Shown: positions 1 to 7,690, counted from the first letter of the stretch. The stretch: DNA of 11,758 nt from an uncultured Eubacteriales bacterium (GCA_905198865.1 CAJKEB010000054.1:1-11758); one strand, 5' to 3'. Made by a program: numbers and translations. Notes: generated from the sequence alone by a model not told the origin.

Positions 1-6
1 TCTCCT
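1..6 (-). promoter_or_regulatory. Shine-Dalgarno of a gene lying outside the window
   Basis: On the minus strand, about 21 nt after the aguA stop codon, the window ends in AGGAGA, a canonical Gram-positive ribosome binding site. No terminator hairpin lies between the aguA stop and this site, so the operon probably continues with a gene starting just beyond the left edge. From operon logic the best guess is aguB (N-carbamoylputrescine amidase), but none of its coding sequence is visible. Confidence 0.5.
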
Positions 7-27
7 CAAATTTTCAAAAATATAATA

Positions 28-1158
28 TCAGTCAAAACCTTCCGCTTTCGGTATCTGCTGTGTAATGCAGTGTATATTGCCGCCTCCGACAATTATATCC
101 CTTGCATACACTGGAATTATCTGTCTTTCAGGAAATGCCTCCGATAAAATATCACATGCTGCTTTATCGTTTTTATCACCAAACTGGGGAACTATAACTG
201 CTTTGTTTGATATATAAAAATTGACATATGATGCAGCAAGTCTCTCTCCTGCTTCCCTTTCATCCTCACCGTCCTCAAATTCAAGTCCTTTAAGGTCATA
301 CTCCGTTATGCATATATGATTTGAAGGAATTGGAAGTTTCCTAACCTTTATTTTTCTTCCTTTCGCATCTGTTTCATTTTCAAGAACTTTAAGACATGAC
401 ATGCTCATCTCGTACTGTGGATCATTTTTGTCATCCGTCCATGCAAGAACAACCTCACCCGGCGATGTAAATGCACACACGTTATCCACATGCTCGTTGG
501 TTTCGTCATTATATATTCCACAAGGAAGCCATATTATTTTGTGGACATTGCAATACATTTTAAGTTTTTCTTCAATCTGTGGCTTTGAAAGTCCCGGATT
601 GCGTCCTTTGCTTAAAAGACAATTTTCTGTAACAAGAAGTGTTCCTTCTCCATCTGTGTGTATAGAACCGCCTTCAAGAACAAATGGTGCTGCATTGTAA
701 TAGTCACATCCGAAATGCTTCATAAACTCTATCGCAATCTTATCATCCCTGCTCCAGTCGGCATACAATCCATCATACTCACCGCCCCATGCATTGAATT
801 TCCAGTTAATTCCTCTTAAAATTCTATCTTTATACGAAACATCAGCATCGCCGCTTACGACAAATGTCGGTCCTGTATCTCTTGCCCATGCATCATCGGA
901 ATCCATAATAACTAATCTTATTTTGTCCGAAAGCATTTGAAGTGCATTTTCATACTGTCTTTCTGAAACCAGCATATAAACCTGTTCGCTTTCTACTATC
1001 GCTTCTGCTATGGAACAAAATGCCTTTCTCGCCTCTCTTGCTTCATATGCCCACGACCCCGGTCTTTCAGGCCAAATCATAATACATCCATGATGCTGCT
1101 CAAATTCCGCCGGCATACGAAATCCGTCGTAAGCTGGATTACATAATAATTCACCCAA
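28..1158 (-). CDS. aguA: Agmatine deiminase (agmatine iminohydrolase)
   Basis: Cytosolic enzyme converting agmatine to N-carbamoylputrescine and ammonia, the first step of the deiminase route to putrescine. It belongs to the guanidino-group-modifying (PPAD/amidinotransferase) superfamily. Numbered from the start chosen here (376 aa, close to the usual 365-380): DGFRMPAEFE near residue 12, IWPERP near 29, DDAWARDTGP near 88, FVLEGGSIH near 159, NEHVDN near 221, and the C-terminal GGGNIHCITQQ whose Cys364 is the expected nucleophile. I prefer the TTG at 1156-1158: it lies 1 nt after the nspC stop and has AAGGAG 8 nt upstream. An in-frame ATG at 1180-1182 would overlap nspC by 23 nt and lacks as good a site; a longer frame opening at 1236 is unlikely. 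It is last of the visible operon genes and looks AT-rich compared with speA or speE. Function is confident, the start less so. Confidence 0.95.
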   Translation of the reverse strand: MGELLCNPAYDGFRMPAEFEQHHGCIMIWPERPGSWAYEAREARKAFCSIAEAIVESEQVYMLVSERQYENALQMLSDKIRLVIMDSDDAWARDTGPTFVVSGDADVSYKDRILRGINWKFNAWGGEYDGLYADWSRDDKIAIEFMKHFGCDYYNAAPFVLEGGSIHTDGEGTLLVTENCLLSKGRNPGLSKPQIEEKLKMYCNVHKIIWLPCGIYNDETNEHVDNVCAFTSPGEVVLAWTDDKNDPQYEMSMSCLKVLENETDAKGRKIKVRKLPIPSNHICITEYDLKGLEFEDGEDEREAGERLAASYVNFYISNKAVIVPQFGDKNDKAACDILSEAFPERQIIPVYARDIIVGGGNIHCITQQIPKAEGFD

Positions 1159-1159
1159 T

Positions 1160-2341
1160 TTACAATCTCCTTTTAAACTCATCGTAATCAAAATGTTTCC
1201 ATACCCTGCAATCGCCATTTGCATCCATAATTGCAATGTCCGGCAATGGTATTCCGTTAAATGTATTGTTTTTTACCATTGAATATATTGCCATATCCTC
1301 AAATACAAGCCTGTCTCCTGCATTTACTTCTGAATCAAACTCATAATCACCGGTTATGTCACCTGCAAGACATGTATATGACGATAATCTGTACCTGAAT
1401 CTTCCATCAGCAGGCTTTTCCCATATATCGGCATTGATATCATCAAGCCTTACGGCATCTCTTAATGGCGGCACATATGGCATTTCAAGCACATCCGGCA
1501 TATGACATGCTGCTGATGTATCAAGTATAAGTGTCGTTATTCCGTTTTCGACCTTATCAAGAACTGTTGTTACAAGATAACCGGCATTTAATGCAACAGC
1601 CTCTCCAGGTTCGACATAAACATCCACATTATAAGTTCTTTTAACATGATTTATGCAATTTTCAAGCCTTTTTATATCATAATCATCCCTTGTTATATGA
1701 TGTCCGCCGCCAAAGTTGACCCATTTTATACTGTCAGACTGCATCAGAAAGCCGAATTTTTCTTCAACAACATTTAGAGTTTTCTCTAAATCATCGGAAT
1801 TCTGCTCACATAGTGTATGAAAGTGAATACCCTCCATTCCGGCAAGTGCATCAGGATTTTTCTGCAGTGCTTTTTTCAGATTTTCTTCTGTTACTCCAAG
1901 TCTGCTGCCCGGGGCACATGGATCATATATTGCATGATCTCCCTGTGTTGAATGCTCAGGATTAACACGCAGTCCGAAGCTCACTCTGTTATTTATACAC
2001 TTCTCTTTATGGCATATAAGCTGATTTACTGAGTTAAAGACAACATGGTCACATATTTTTACAAGTTTATCCATATCTTCATCTGTAAATGCAGGTGCAA
2101 AAACATGATTTTCTTTTCCCATGCACTCATGCCCGAGTTCTGCCTCAAAAATCCCGCTTGCCGTTGTTCCGCTTATGTATTGCGATATAAGCGGATACAA
2201 CGCATATGATGAAAATGCTTTCTGTGCAAGAAGTATATGACACCCCGTATGCTCTTCGACACTCTTTAATATTTCAAGATTATGTATAAGTTTTTTTTCA
2301 TCAATAATATAAGCGGGTGTCTTTAACTCATCAAATTTCAT
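1160..2341 (-). CDS. nspC: Carboxynorspermidine/carboxyspermidine decarboxylase
   Basis: PLP-dependent decarboxylase of the alanine racemase fold (relative of diaminopimelate and ornithine decarboxylases) that removes CO2 from carboxyspermidine or carboxynorspermidine to give spermidine or norspermidine. Numbered from the ATG at 2339-2341 (393 aa): the PLP lysine is Lys41 in LLAQKAF, the glycine loop GGGHH is near 211, YVEPGEA near 242, DTSAACHMPD near 274, and the catalytic Cys324 is in TCLAGD. PLP, glycine-loop and C-terminal cysteine motifs are all intact. The start has AAGGAG 7 nt upstream; a frame opening 24 nt earlier has no such site. It follows the dehydrogenase by 51 nt and precedes aguA by 1 nt, so coupled translation with aguA is likely. 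The pairing with the upstream dehydrogenase is the hallmark of the alternative spermidine pathway. Whether the substrate is carboxyspermidine, carboxynorspermidine or carboxyaminopropylagmatine cannot be read from sequence. Confidence 0.93.
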   Translation of the reverse strand: MKFDELKTPAYIIDEKKLIHNLEILKSVEEHTGCHILLAQKAFSSYALYPLISQYISGTTASGIFEAELGHECMGKENHVFAPAFTDEDMDKLVKICDHVVFNSVNQLICHKEKCINNRVSFGLRVNPEHSTQGDHAIYDPCAPGSRLGVTEENLKKALQKNPDALAGMEGIHFHTLCEQNSDDLEKTLNVVEEKFGFLMQSDSIKWVNFGGGHHITRDDYDIKRLENCINHVKRTYNVDVYVEPGEAVALNAGYLVTTVLDKVENGITTLILDTSAACHMPDVLEMPYVPPLRDAVRLDDINADIWEKPADGRFRYRLSSYTCLAGDITGDYEFDSEVNAGDRLVFEDMAIYSMVKNNTFNGIPLPDIAIMDANGDCRVWKHFDYDEFKRRL

Positions 2342-2392
2342 AATAATTCTCCTTGTAATCCGCAAAAATTATCCGTTTACGGCACTTTAATA

Positions 2393-3610
2393 TCAATCAA
2401 CCAGTACGGGATTTTCGTCAACTTTCCATGGAAGTCCGTATTTGTTAAGTGCGTCCATATATGGATCAGGATCAAACTCATCTGTCGTAAATACTCCCGG
2501 TTTATTCCATACTCCTTTTGCAACAAGCATTGTTCCAATCATCGCAGGAACACCTGTCGTATAAGAAATAGCCTGTGAACCGACTTCTCTGTAACACTCC
2601 TGATGGTCGCATACATTGTACAGGTAGTAGGTCTTATCCTTGCCGTCCTTCTTCCCGATAAATATACAGCCGATATTGGTCTTGCCGACTGTTCTCGGAC
2701 CGAGCGAAGCCGGATCCGGAAGCACCGCTTTCAGGAACTGAAGCGGCACTATTTCTCTGCCCTCATACGTAATAGGCTCAATCGAGGTCATACCTACGTT
2801 TTCAAGGCATTTCAGGTGCGTAAGATAGCTCTGACCGAAGGTCATGAAAAACCTGATACGCTTTATGCCTTTAATGTTCTGACCGAGAGATTCCAGTTCT
2901 TCGTGGTGAAGAAGATACATGTCCTTTTTGCCGACCTGGGCAAAGTCGTACTCACGCTTGATTTCCATGGGCTTTGTTTCAACCCATTTTCCGTCCTCCC
3001 AGTAGCTTCCGTTTGCCGAAACTTCACGAATGTTGATTTCGGGGTTAAAGTTTGTTGCAAAGGGATAGCCGTGGTCGCCGCCGTTGCAGTCGAGTATGTC
3101 GATATAGTTAATCTCGTCAAATTCATGCTTCATGGCATATGCGCTGAAAACGCCCGTCACACCCGGGTCAAAGCCGCTGCCGAGAACTGCTGTAAGACCG
3201 GCCTTTTCAAACTTTTCACGGTATGCCCACTGCCACTTGTACTCAAACTTTGCAGTATCGGGCGGTTCATAGTTCGCTGTATCAAGGTAATTCACGCCTG
3301 TTTTAAGGCATGCGTCCATAATTGTCAGATCCTGATAGGGAAGCGCAAGATTAATAACAATTTCGGGCTTATATGAATTAATAAGCGCAACAAGCTCCTC
3401 CGTTTTGTCAGCGTCAACCTGCGCCGTTTCAATATTGGTAGTGCTTCCTACCCGTTTTTTGTATTCCTCACAGCTCTGCTTCAATGCGTCGCACTTTGAC
3501 TTGGTGCGGCTGGCAATCATGATGTCGGAAAATACCTTGTAATTCTCGCAGCACTTGTGCGCTGCAACTCCGGCAACACCGCCGGCGCCGATAATTAATG
3601 CTCTTCCCAT
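2393..3610 (-). CDS. Carboxynorspermidine/carboxyspermidine dehydrogenase (saccharopine dehydrogenase-like)
   Basis: NAD(P)H-dependent reductase that condenses L-aspartate 4-semialdehyde with a diamine (putrescine gives carboxyspermidine, diaminopropane gives carboxynorspermidine). The 405-aa protein opens with a Rossmann dinucleotide motif, ALIIGAGGVAG at residues 4-14, and carries GSGFDPGVTG near 144, typical of the saccharopine dehydrogenase/CASDH family, then a catalytic region with DCNGGDHGYPFATNF near 179. The ATG has AAGGAAGG upstream with 7-nt spacing. It lies 61 nt after speB and 51 nt before nspC. A true lysine-pathway saccharopine dehydrogenase is less likely because nspC is adjacent and polyamine genes flank it on both sides. 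An enzyme acting on agmatine (carboxyaminopropylagmatine route, known from cyanobacteria) remains possible. Composition is near 47% GC over most of the gene (hand-sampled lines) and falls toward its 3' end. Confidence 0.9.
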   Translation of the reverse strand: MGRALIIGAGGVAGVAAHKCCENYKVFSDIMIASRTKSKCDALKQSCEEYKKRVGSTTNIETAQVDADKTEELVALINSYKPEIVINLALPYQDLTIMDACLKTGVNYLDTANYEPPDTAKFEYKWQWAYREKFEKAGLTAVLGSGFDPGVTGVFSAYAMKHEFDEINYIDILDCNGGDHGYPFATNFNPEINIREVSANGSYWEDGKWVETKPMEIKREYDFAQVGKKDMYLLHHEELESLGQNIKGIKRIRFFMTFGQSYLTHLKCLENVGMTSIEPITYEGREIVPLQFLKAVLPDPASLGPRTVGKTNIGCIFIGKKDGKDKTYYLYNVCDHQECYREVGSQAISYTTGVPAMIGTMLVAKGVWNKPGVFTTDEFDPDPYMDALNKYGLPWKVDENPVLVD

Positions 3611-3671
3611 TTTTCTACCTTCCTTATCTTAACTTTTGTAATTTTAATATTTATAATTCGCTGTAATATAC

Positions 3672-4556
3672 TTAAATCGAAATCAGTAATTCTCTTAAAA
3701 TTTTGCACGCTATTGCTGTGCTTGCTCCGCTTTGGTCATAATGCGGAGACAGCTCGACAATATCCGCACCGATTATGTTGAGGCTTCTGCCGATTTCGAT
3801 AACAGCGTTTTGCAGTTCAATATAGCTTATTCCGCCCGGTTCAGGGGTTCCCGTTCCCGGAAAAACAGACGGGTCAAGAATGTCCAGATCAAGAGTGAAG
3901 TACACAGGAGAATTCGATTTCTTAAGCGACTTAATCACATCGTCAAGTCCGCTCAGATCAAACCTGTGCATATAATTATGCTTTTCTCCCCATACGAACT
4001 CGTGTTTTTCACCGCTGCGTATACCGAATTGGTATATCTTTTTATCACCGATTAATTCTGCGCACCTTCGGATAACAGTGGCGTGGCTGAGCTCTACGCC
4101 GAACATTTCATCGCGCAAGTCGGTGTGCGCGTCAAAGTGAATAATTCTGAGGTCATCGCCGTACTTGTCATATGCCGCACGTACACTTCCGAGCGTAACG
4201 AGGTGCTCGCCGCCGATCATGACCGGAGTTTTGCCGTCGGCTAATATTTTGGCGGTATGGCTCTCGATTTGAGACAAAACCTTATCAGTGTCGCCGAGTG
4301 ACAGCTCAAGTTCGCCGCAGTCAAAAATATTCTTGTCGCAGAGGTCTTTGTCCTGATACGGGCTGTAGGTCTCAAGCCCCCACGATTCCGGGCGCATCGT
4401 CTGTGATGCAAAGCGTGTTCCGGGTCGGAATGAGGTCGTGGAGTCAAACGGAGCGCCGAAAACACAGATTTCTGCGTCACGATATTCCGCGTCACAGCCT
4501 AAGTATGTTGTCAGATTTGAGGTCTGTGTATTGGTAAAGTCAGGAAAATCAGGCAT
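3672..4556 (-). CDS. speB: Agmatinase-type ureohydrolase
   Basis: Dimanganese hydrolase of the arginase/agmatinase family, expected to split agmatine into putrescine and urea, or possibly N1-aminopropylagmatine into spermidine and urea. Numbered from the ATG at 4554-4556 (294 aa): metal ligands are all present, His118 in GGEH, Asp142/His144/Asp146 in DAHTD, and Asp223/Asp225 in LDLDILDPS. His158 in the following LSHAT corresponds to the conserved guanidino-site histidine region, and the EPGG segment follows. AGGAG sits 10 nt before this ATG; a TTG two codons earlier is only 4 nt from it and is less likely. The start overlaps the end of speE by 8 nt, so the two are probably translationally coupled. 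That order makes processing of the SpeE product plausible. The family is certain; agmatine versus aminopropylagmatine as substrate is not settled by sequence. Confidence 0.93.
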   Translation of the reverse strand: MPDFPDFTNTQTSNLTTYLGCDAEYRDAEICVFGAPFDSTTSFRPGTRFASQTMRPESWGLETYSPYQDKDLCDKNIFDCGELELSLGDTDKVLSQIESHTAKILADGKTPVMIGGEHLVTLGSVRAAYDKYGDDLRIIHFDAHTDLRDEMFGVELSHATVIRRCAELIGDKKIYQFGIRSGEKHEFVWGEKHNYMHRFDLSGLDDVIKSLKKSNSPVYFTLDLDILDPSVFPGTGTPEPGGISYIELQNAVIEIGRSLNIIGADIVELSPHYDQSGASTAIACKILRELLISI

Positions 4557-5397
4557 TGTCAAGCAGCTCCTTTACATAGTTCGGCAGGGCGAAACAGCCC
4601 TTGTGAAGTTCTGTGTTGTAATACTTTGTATCAAGTCCGAGACTGTTCCAGCGCTCGGCATCAAAGTCTTTGATCGGATCAAATTTGTTTGAAGCAAATC
4701 CGAACAGCCAGTGTCCCGACGGATATGTAGGTATATGCGCCTGGTATATTCTGTGAATCGGAAATACACCTTTTATGCGATTGTGCGCTCTTATAAGCGA
4801 ATTGGCATAGTTCTCATAATACGGGCTTTCGTGCTGGTTAACCATAATCCCGTTATTACTCAGGGCGCGGCAGCAGTTGCCGTAAAACTCACGCGTGAAC
4901 AGACCCTCGCCCGGTCCAAACGGGTCGGTTGAGTCTACGATAATCAAATCGTATTTTTCTTTCGTATTCCGCACGAATTTAAGTCCGTCCTCATAGTGGA
5001 TATTTACCCTTTCATCGCTCAGACCTGAGCTGACTGAGGGCAGGAATTTTCTGCACGCTTCAACAACCTCAGAGTCAATCTCTACCAGATCAATTGATTC
5101 TATCCCGCTGTACCGGACAAGTTGTTTAACGGTTCCGCCGTCACCGCCGCCGATAACAAGTACGTTTTTAATGTCCGGATTGACCGACATAGGAACATGA
5201 ACTATCATTTCGTGATAGATAAACTCGTCCTTTTCGGCAACCATCATAAGTCCGTCAAGCGTCATAAATGTGCCGAACTCCTTTGAGGTCATAACGTCAA
5301 TTCGCTGAAATTCGGTTTGCTTTGTATATAATTGTTTTTCAACCCTGAGCGAAAATTTCACATCGTCGCTGTGGTTTTCAGAGTACCATAATTCCAT
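4549..5397 (-). CDS. speE: Polyamine aminopropyltransferase (spermidine synthase family)
   Basis: Transfers the aminopropyl group of decarboxylated AdoMet to an amine acceptor, classically putrescine, giving spermidine and methylthioadenosine. The 282-aa protein has the usual layout: an N-terminal beta-domain (residues 1-55), YHEMIVHVP at 61-69, the AdoMet-binding loop GGGDGG at 83-88, the acidic VEIDSEV near 106, and the catalytic VDSTDPFGPGEGLF at 154-167 with Asp155 and Asp158. Length matches the family (about 280-290 aa). No strong AGGAG precedes the ATG, only a weak GAGATGAG, so its expression may lean on translation of speA 34 nt upstream. The stop overlaps the start of speB. The acceptor could be agmatine instead of putrescine (aminopropylagmatine synthase), as in Thermus-type pathways; the direct speA-speE-speB order is compatible with this, but no specificity residue was assigned. 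Confidence 0.94.
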   Translation of the reverse strand: MELWYSENHSDDVKFSLRVEKQLYTKQTEFQRIDVMTSKEFGTFMTLDGLMMVAEKDEFIYHEMIVHVPMSVNPDIKNVLVIGGGDGGTVKQLVRYSGIESIDLVEIDSEVVEACRKFLPSVSSGLSDERVNIHYEDGLKFVRNTKEKYDLIIVDSTDPFGPGEGLFTREFYGNCCRALSNNGIMVNQHESPYYENYANSLIRAHNRIKGVFPIHRIYQAHIPTYPSGHWLFGFASNKFDPIKDFDAERWNSLGLDTKYYNTELHKGCFALPNYVKELLDNA

Positions 5398-5431
5398 AAA
5401 ATCTCATCTCACTTACTGAATTTATAAATCC

Positions 5432-6883
5432 CTATATTACGTTAATATAATCAATATTTACATCCTCGGTACCTGTCATAAAACAACCCTTTTCCTTGGC
5501 GTATGCGATATAATCGAGGATTTCCTTTGTTATACGCTCGCCGGGTGCAAGTATAGGTATTCCCGGAGGATAGCACATGACAAACTCGCTGCAAACCATA
5601 CCTCCGCTTTTTTCAATCGGAACGGAACGCTTTTCGGCATAGAATGCTTCTTTAGGGGTTGTGATAACCTCAGGCGAGATATACTCATGGTCAAACATGC
5701 CGATGCTTGATTTGCGGTGAAGCCGTTCTATATCGCTGAGCGACGCGATAAGCCTTTCCATCATCAGCGGCGTATCGCCGACAGAGATGATTGCAAGAAT
5801 ATTGCCTATATCGCCGAACTCTATCTGAATGTCATAATCGTCTCTCAGCATGTCATAGACCTCTATGCCGGCAAGACCTATGTCGCGGGTGTGAACCGAA
5901 AGCTTAGCCAAGTCAAAGTCATAGACTGCTCCGCCGTCGATTAAGTCACTTCCAAAGGCGTAATATCCGCCTATTTTATTTATCTCGTCTCTTGCATAGT
6001 TTGCGTAGTCAAGAACCTTTTTATATATTTTTTTGCCGTTTATCGCAAGATTTTTGCGTGACAAGTCAAGGGAGGACATAAGCAGATACGAACCGCTTGT
6101 TGTCTGAGTAAGATTAATTATCTGCCTTGTGTAGCCCTCGCTGATAAAGTTATTCGTGAGCAGAAACGAGCTTTGCGTCAGGGAGCCGCCGTTTTTGTGC
6201 ATACTCACCGCCGCCATATCGGCGCCTGCCGCCATTGCGCTTATCGGGAAGCCGTCGCCGAAATAGAAGTGCGTTCCGTGCGCCTCGTCAACGAGTACTG
6301 TCATTCCTGCGCGGTGAGCAATTCTGACTATTTCTTTAAGGTCACTGCATATTCCGTAATACGTCGGGTTGTTGACGAAAACCGCCTTGGCGTCGGGATT
6401 GTTCTCTATAGCCTCTTTCACGCTGTCTACGCTCATTCCGAGAGGGATACCGAGCTTTTTATTTACGCCCGGATTAACGTATACCGGAACTGCACCGCTT
6501 AAGACAAGCGCATTGATTGCGCTTCTGTGGACGTTGCGGGGGATGATTATTTTTTCGCCCTCTTTAACCGCCGAAAAAACCATTGCCTGAACTGCGCTCG
6601 TTGTGCCGTTCACCATTAAAAAGGCATTTTTGGCGCCGAAAGCCGCCGCCGCAAGCTCCTCCGCCTCACGGATAACCGAGACAGGGTGGCATAGGTTATC
6701 AAGCGGCTTCATGGAGTTCACGTCAACCTCCATGCACGATTGTCCCAAAAAGCTCGTAAGCTCAGGATTGGCTCTGCCCCGCTTATGACCGGGTACGTCA
6801 AACGGAACAACACGCATAGCCTTGAAGCGTTTCAGCGCCTCGTAAATCGGCGCCCTGTTCTGGTCATGGTTCTGTGAGTTCAC
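5432..6883 (-). CDS. speA: Arginine decarboxylase, aspartate-aminotransferase-fold (Orn/Lys/Arg family)
   Basis: PLP-dependent basic amino acid decarboxylase, here assigned to arginine to agmatine plus CO2. The 483-aa protein has the short Bacillus SpeA-type layout, not the roughly 650-aa E. coli type: PFDVPGHKRG near 27, the cofactor region NGTTSAVQA near 92, DEAHGTHF at 199-206, the Schiff-base Lys230 in SMHKNGGSLTQSS, and the C-terminal CYPPGIPILAPGE segment. Specificity for arginine is inferred from context: the operon has two agmatine-consuming enzymes, SpeB and AguA, while sequence alone cannot exclude lysine or ornithine. The start is a GTG at 6881-6883, preceded by GGGGGA with 7-nt spacing in the 15-nt gap after speD. 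It is placed directly after speD, so AdoMet decarboxylation and agmatine production are co-expressed. Confidence 0.92.
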   Translation of the reverse strand: MNSQNHDQNRAPIYEALKRFKAMRVVPFDVPGHKRGRANPELTSFLGQSCMEVDVNSMKPLDNLCHPVSVIREAEELAAAAFGAKNAFLMVNGTTSAVQAMVFSAVKEGEKIIIPRNVHRSAINALVLSGAVPVYVNPGVNKKLGIPLGMSVDSVKEAIENNPDAKAVFVNNPTYYGICSDLKEIVRIAHRAGMTVLVDEAHGTHFYFGDGFPISAMAAGADMAAVSMHKNGGSLTQSSFLLTNNFISEGYTRQIINLTQTTSGSYLLMSSLDLSRKNLAINGKKIYKKVLDYANYARDEINKIGGYYAFGSDLIDGGAVYDFDLAKLSVHTRDIGLAGIEVYDMLRDDYDIQIEFGDIGNILAIISVGDTPLMMERLIASLSDIERLHRKSSIGMFDHEYISPEVITTPKEAFYAEKRSVPIEKSGGMVCSEFVMCYPPGIPILAPGERITKEILDYIAYAKEKGCFMTGTEDVNIDYINVI

Positions 6884-6898
6884 CGCTCAATCCCCCAA

Positions 6899-7690
6899 TC
6901 AATATATATTCTGTCCGCTGAAAATCTCTATCATTTCACGTCTTAATCTGCTGCTTATATCAAGTCTTGTCTTTGGGTCAAGCTCGTATACATCCGTCTT
7001 AAAGAGATAGTTTTGAAGGTCTATCTCTTTGATAAGCATTTTGGTATGGAATATGTTGGACTGATATACGTTTACATCAATAGCGTCATAGCGCTCAAGA
7101 GTTTTCTTGTCGATATAGTCCTGAATCGATGTTATATCATGGTCGATAAATAGCTTTTTACCGTCCAAATCCCGCGTGAAGCCCCTGACTCTGTAGTCCG
7201 CAGTGATTATATCGGAATCAAAGCTGCCTATCAGATAGTCAAGCGCCTTAAGCGGTGAAATCTTACCGCAGGTAGATACGCAGATATCTACGCGGAAGGT
7301 AGAGATTGCGTTGTCGGGATGATATTCCGGATAGGTGTGAACCGTAACGTGACTTTTGTCAAGATGCAGCATAATCTCATCGCTGTTTAACTGGTCAGCA
7401 GTATGGCTGACCGGCGGCTGAGCCGGGGTCATGGATTCGTCGCTTATCATGAGATTGACGCTTGCGCCCTGAGGCTCATAGTCCTGCTTTGAAATACTGA
7501 GTACGTTTGCTCCGATAATATCTGTGACATCGCACAGAATTTTTGTGAGACGTTCTGAATTATACTGTTCGTCAATATAGGCGATATAATCCTTTTGCTC
7601 GCGCTCGCTTTTGGCGTAGCATACATCGTATATATTAAAACTCAGCGTTTTTGTCAGGTTATTGAATGCATAGAGCTTAATCTTATTCAT
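6899..7690 (-). CDS. speD: S-adenosylmethionine decarboxylase proenzyme, E. coli type
   Basis: Self-processing pyruvoyl enzyme that makes decarboxylated AdoMet, the aminopropyl donor for SpeE. From the ATG at 7688-7690 it is 263 aa, nearly the 264 of E. coli SpeD, and resembles that class throughout (NNLTKTLSF, YIAYIDE, YEPQGASV, STCGKISPLKAL, RVRGFTRD, NIFHTKML) as judged from memory of the E. coli protein. The self-cleavage site is Lys112-Ser113 in LDKSHVTVHTYPE, giving a beta chain of about 12 kDa and an alpha chain starting with pyruvate; Cys141 in STCG is the expected catalytic cysteine. The start has AAGGAG 7 nt upstream. A longer frame opening at 7765 would run through the promoter and is rejected. 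First gene of the polyamine operon. The short B. subtilis/Thermotoga-type SpeD (about 120-130 aa) would be the more usual form in Firmicutes. Confidence 0.96.
   Translation of the reverse strand: MNKIKLYAFNNLTKTLSFNIYDVCYAKSEREQKDYIAYIDEQYNSERLTKILCDVTDIIGANVLSISKQDYEPQGASVNLMISDESMTPAQPPVSHTADQLNSDEIMLHLDKSHVTVHTYPEYHPDNAISTFRVDICVSTCGKISPLKALDYLIGSFDSDIITADYRVRGFTRDLDGKKLFIDHDITSIQDYIDKKTLERYDAIDVNVYQSNIFHTKMLIKEIDLQNYLFKTDVYELDPKTRLDISSRLRREMIEIFSGQNIY

Noticed and set aside
2603..3376. 257-codon open frame on the plus strand opposite the dehydrogenase gene
   Set aside because: It lies wholly antisense to a well-supported gene, has no recognisable domain and no ribosome binding site; such frames arise from codon bias in the real gene.
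2393..3610. True saccharopine dehydrogenase (lysine metabolism)
   Set aside because: Fold is the same, but direct pairing with nspC inside a polyamine operon and the GSGFDPGVT region point to the carboxy(nor)spermidine enzyme.
3611..3671. Possible internal promoter or terminator between speB and the dehydrogenase gene
   Set aside because: The 61-nt gap is AT-rich with TATAAA-like strings but no -35 at proper distance and no hairpin with a T tract.
6173..6502. 109-codon plus-strand frame opposite speA
   Set aside because: Antisense shadow of the PLP-binding part of speA; composition reflects the reverse of its codons and no family is recognisable.
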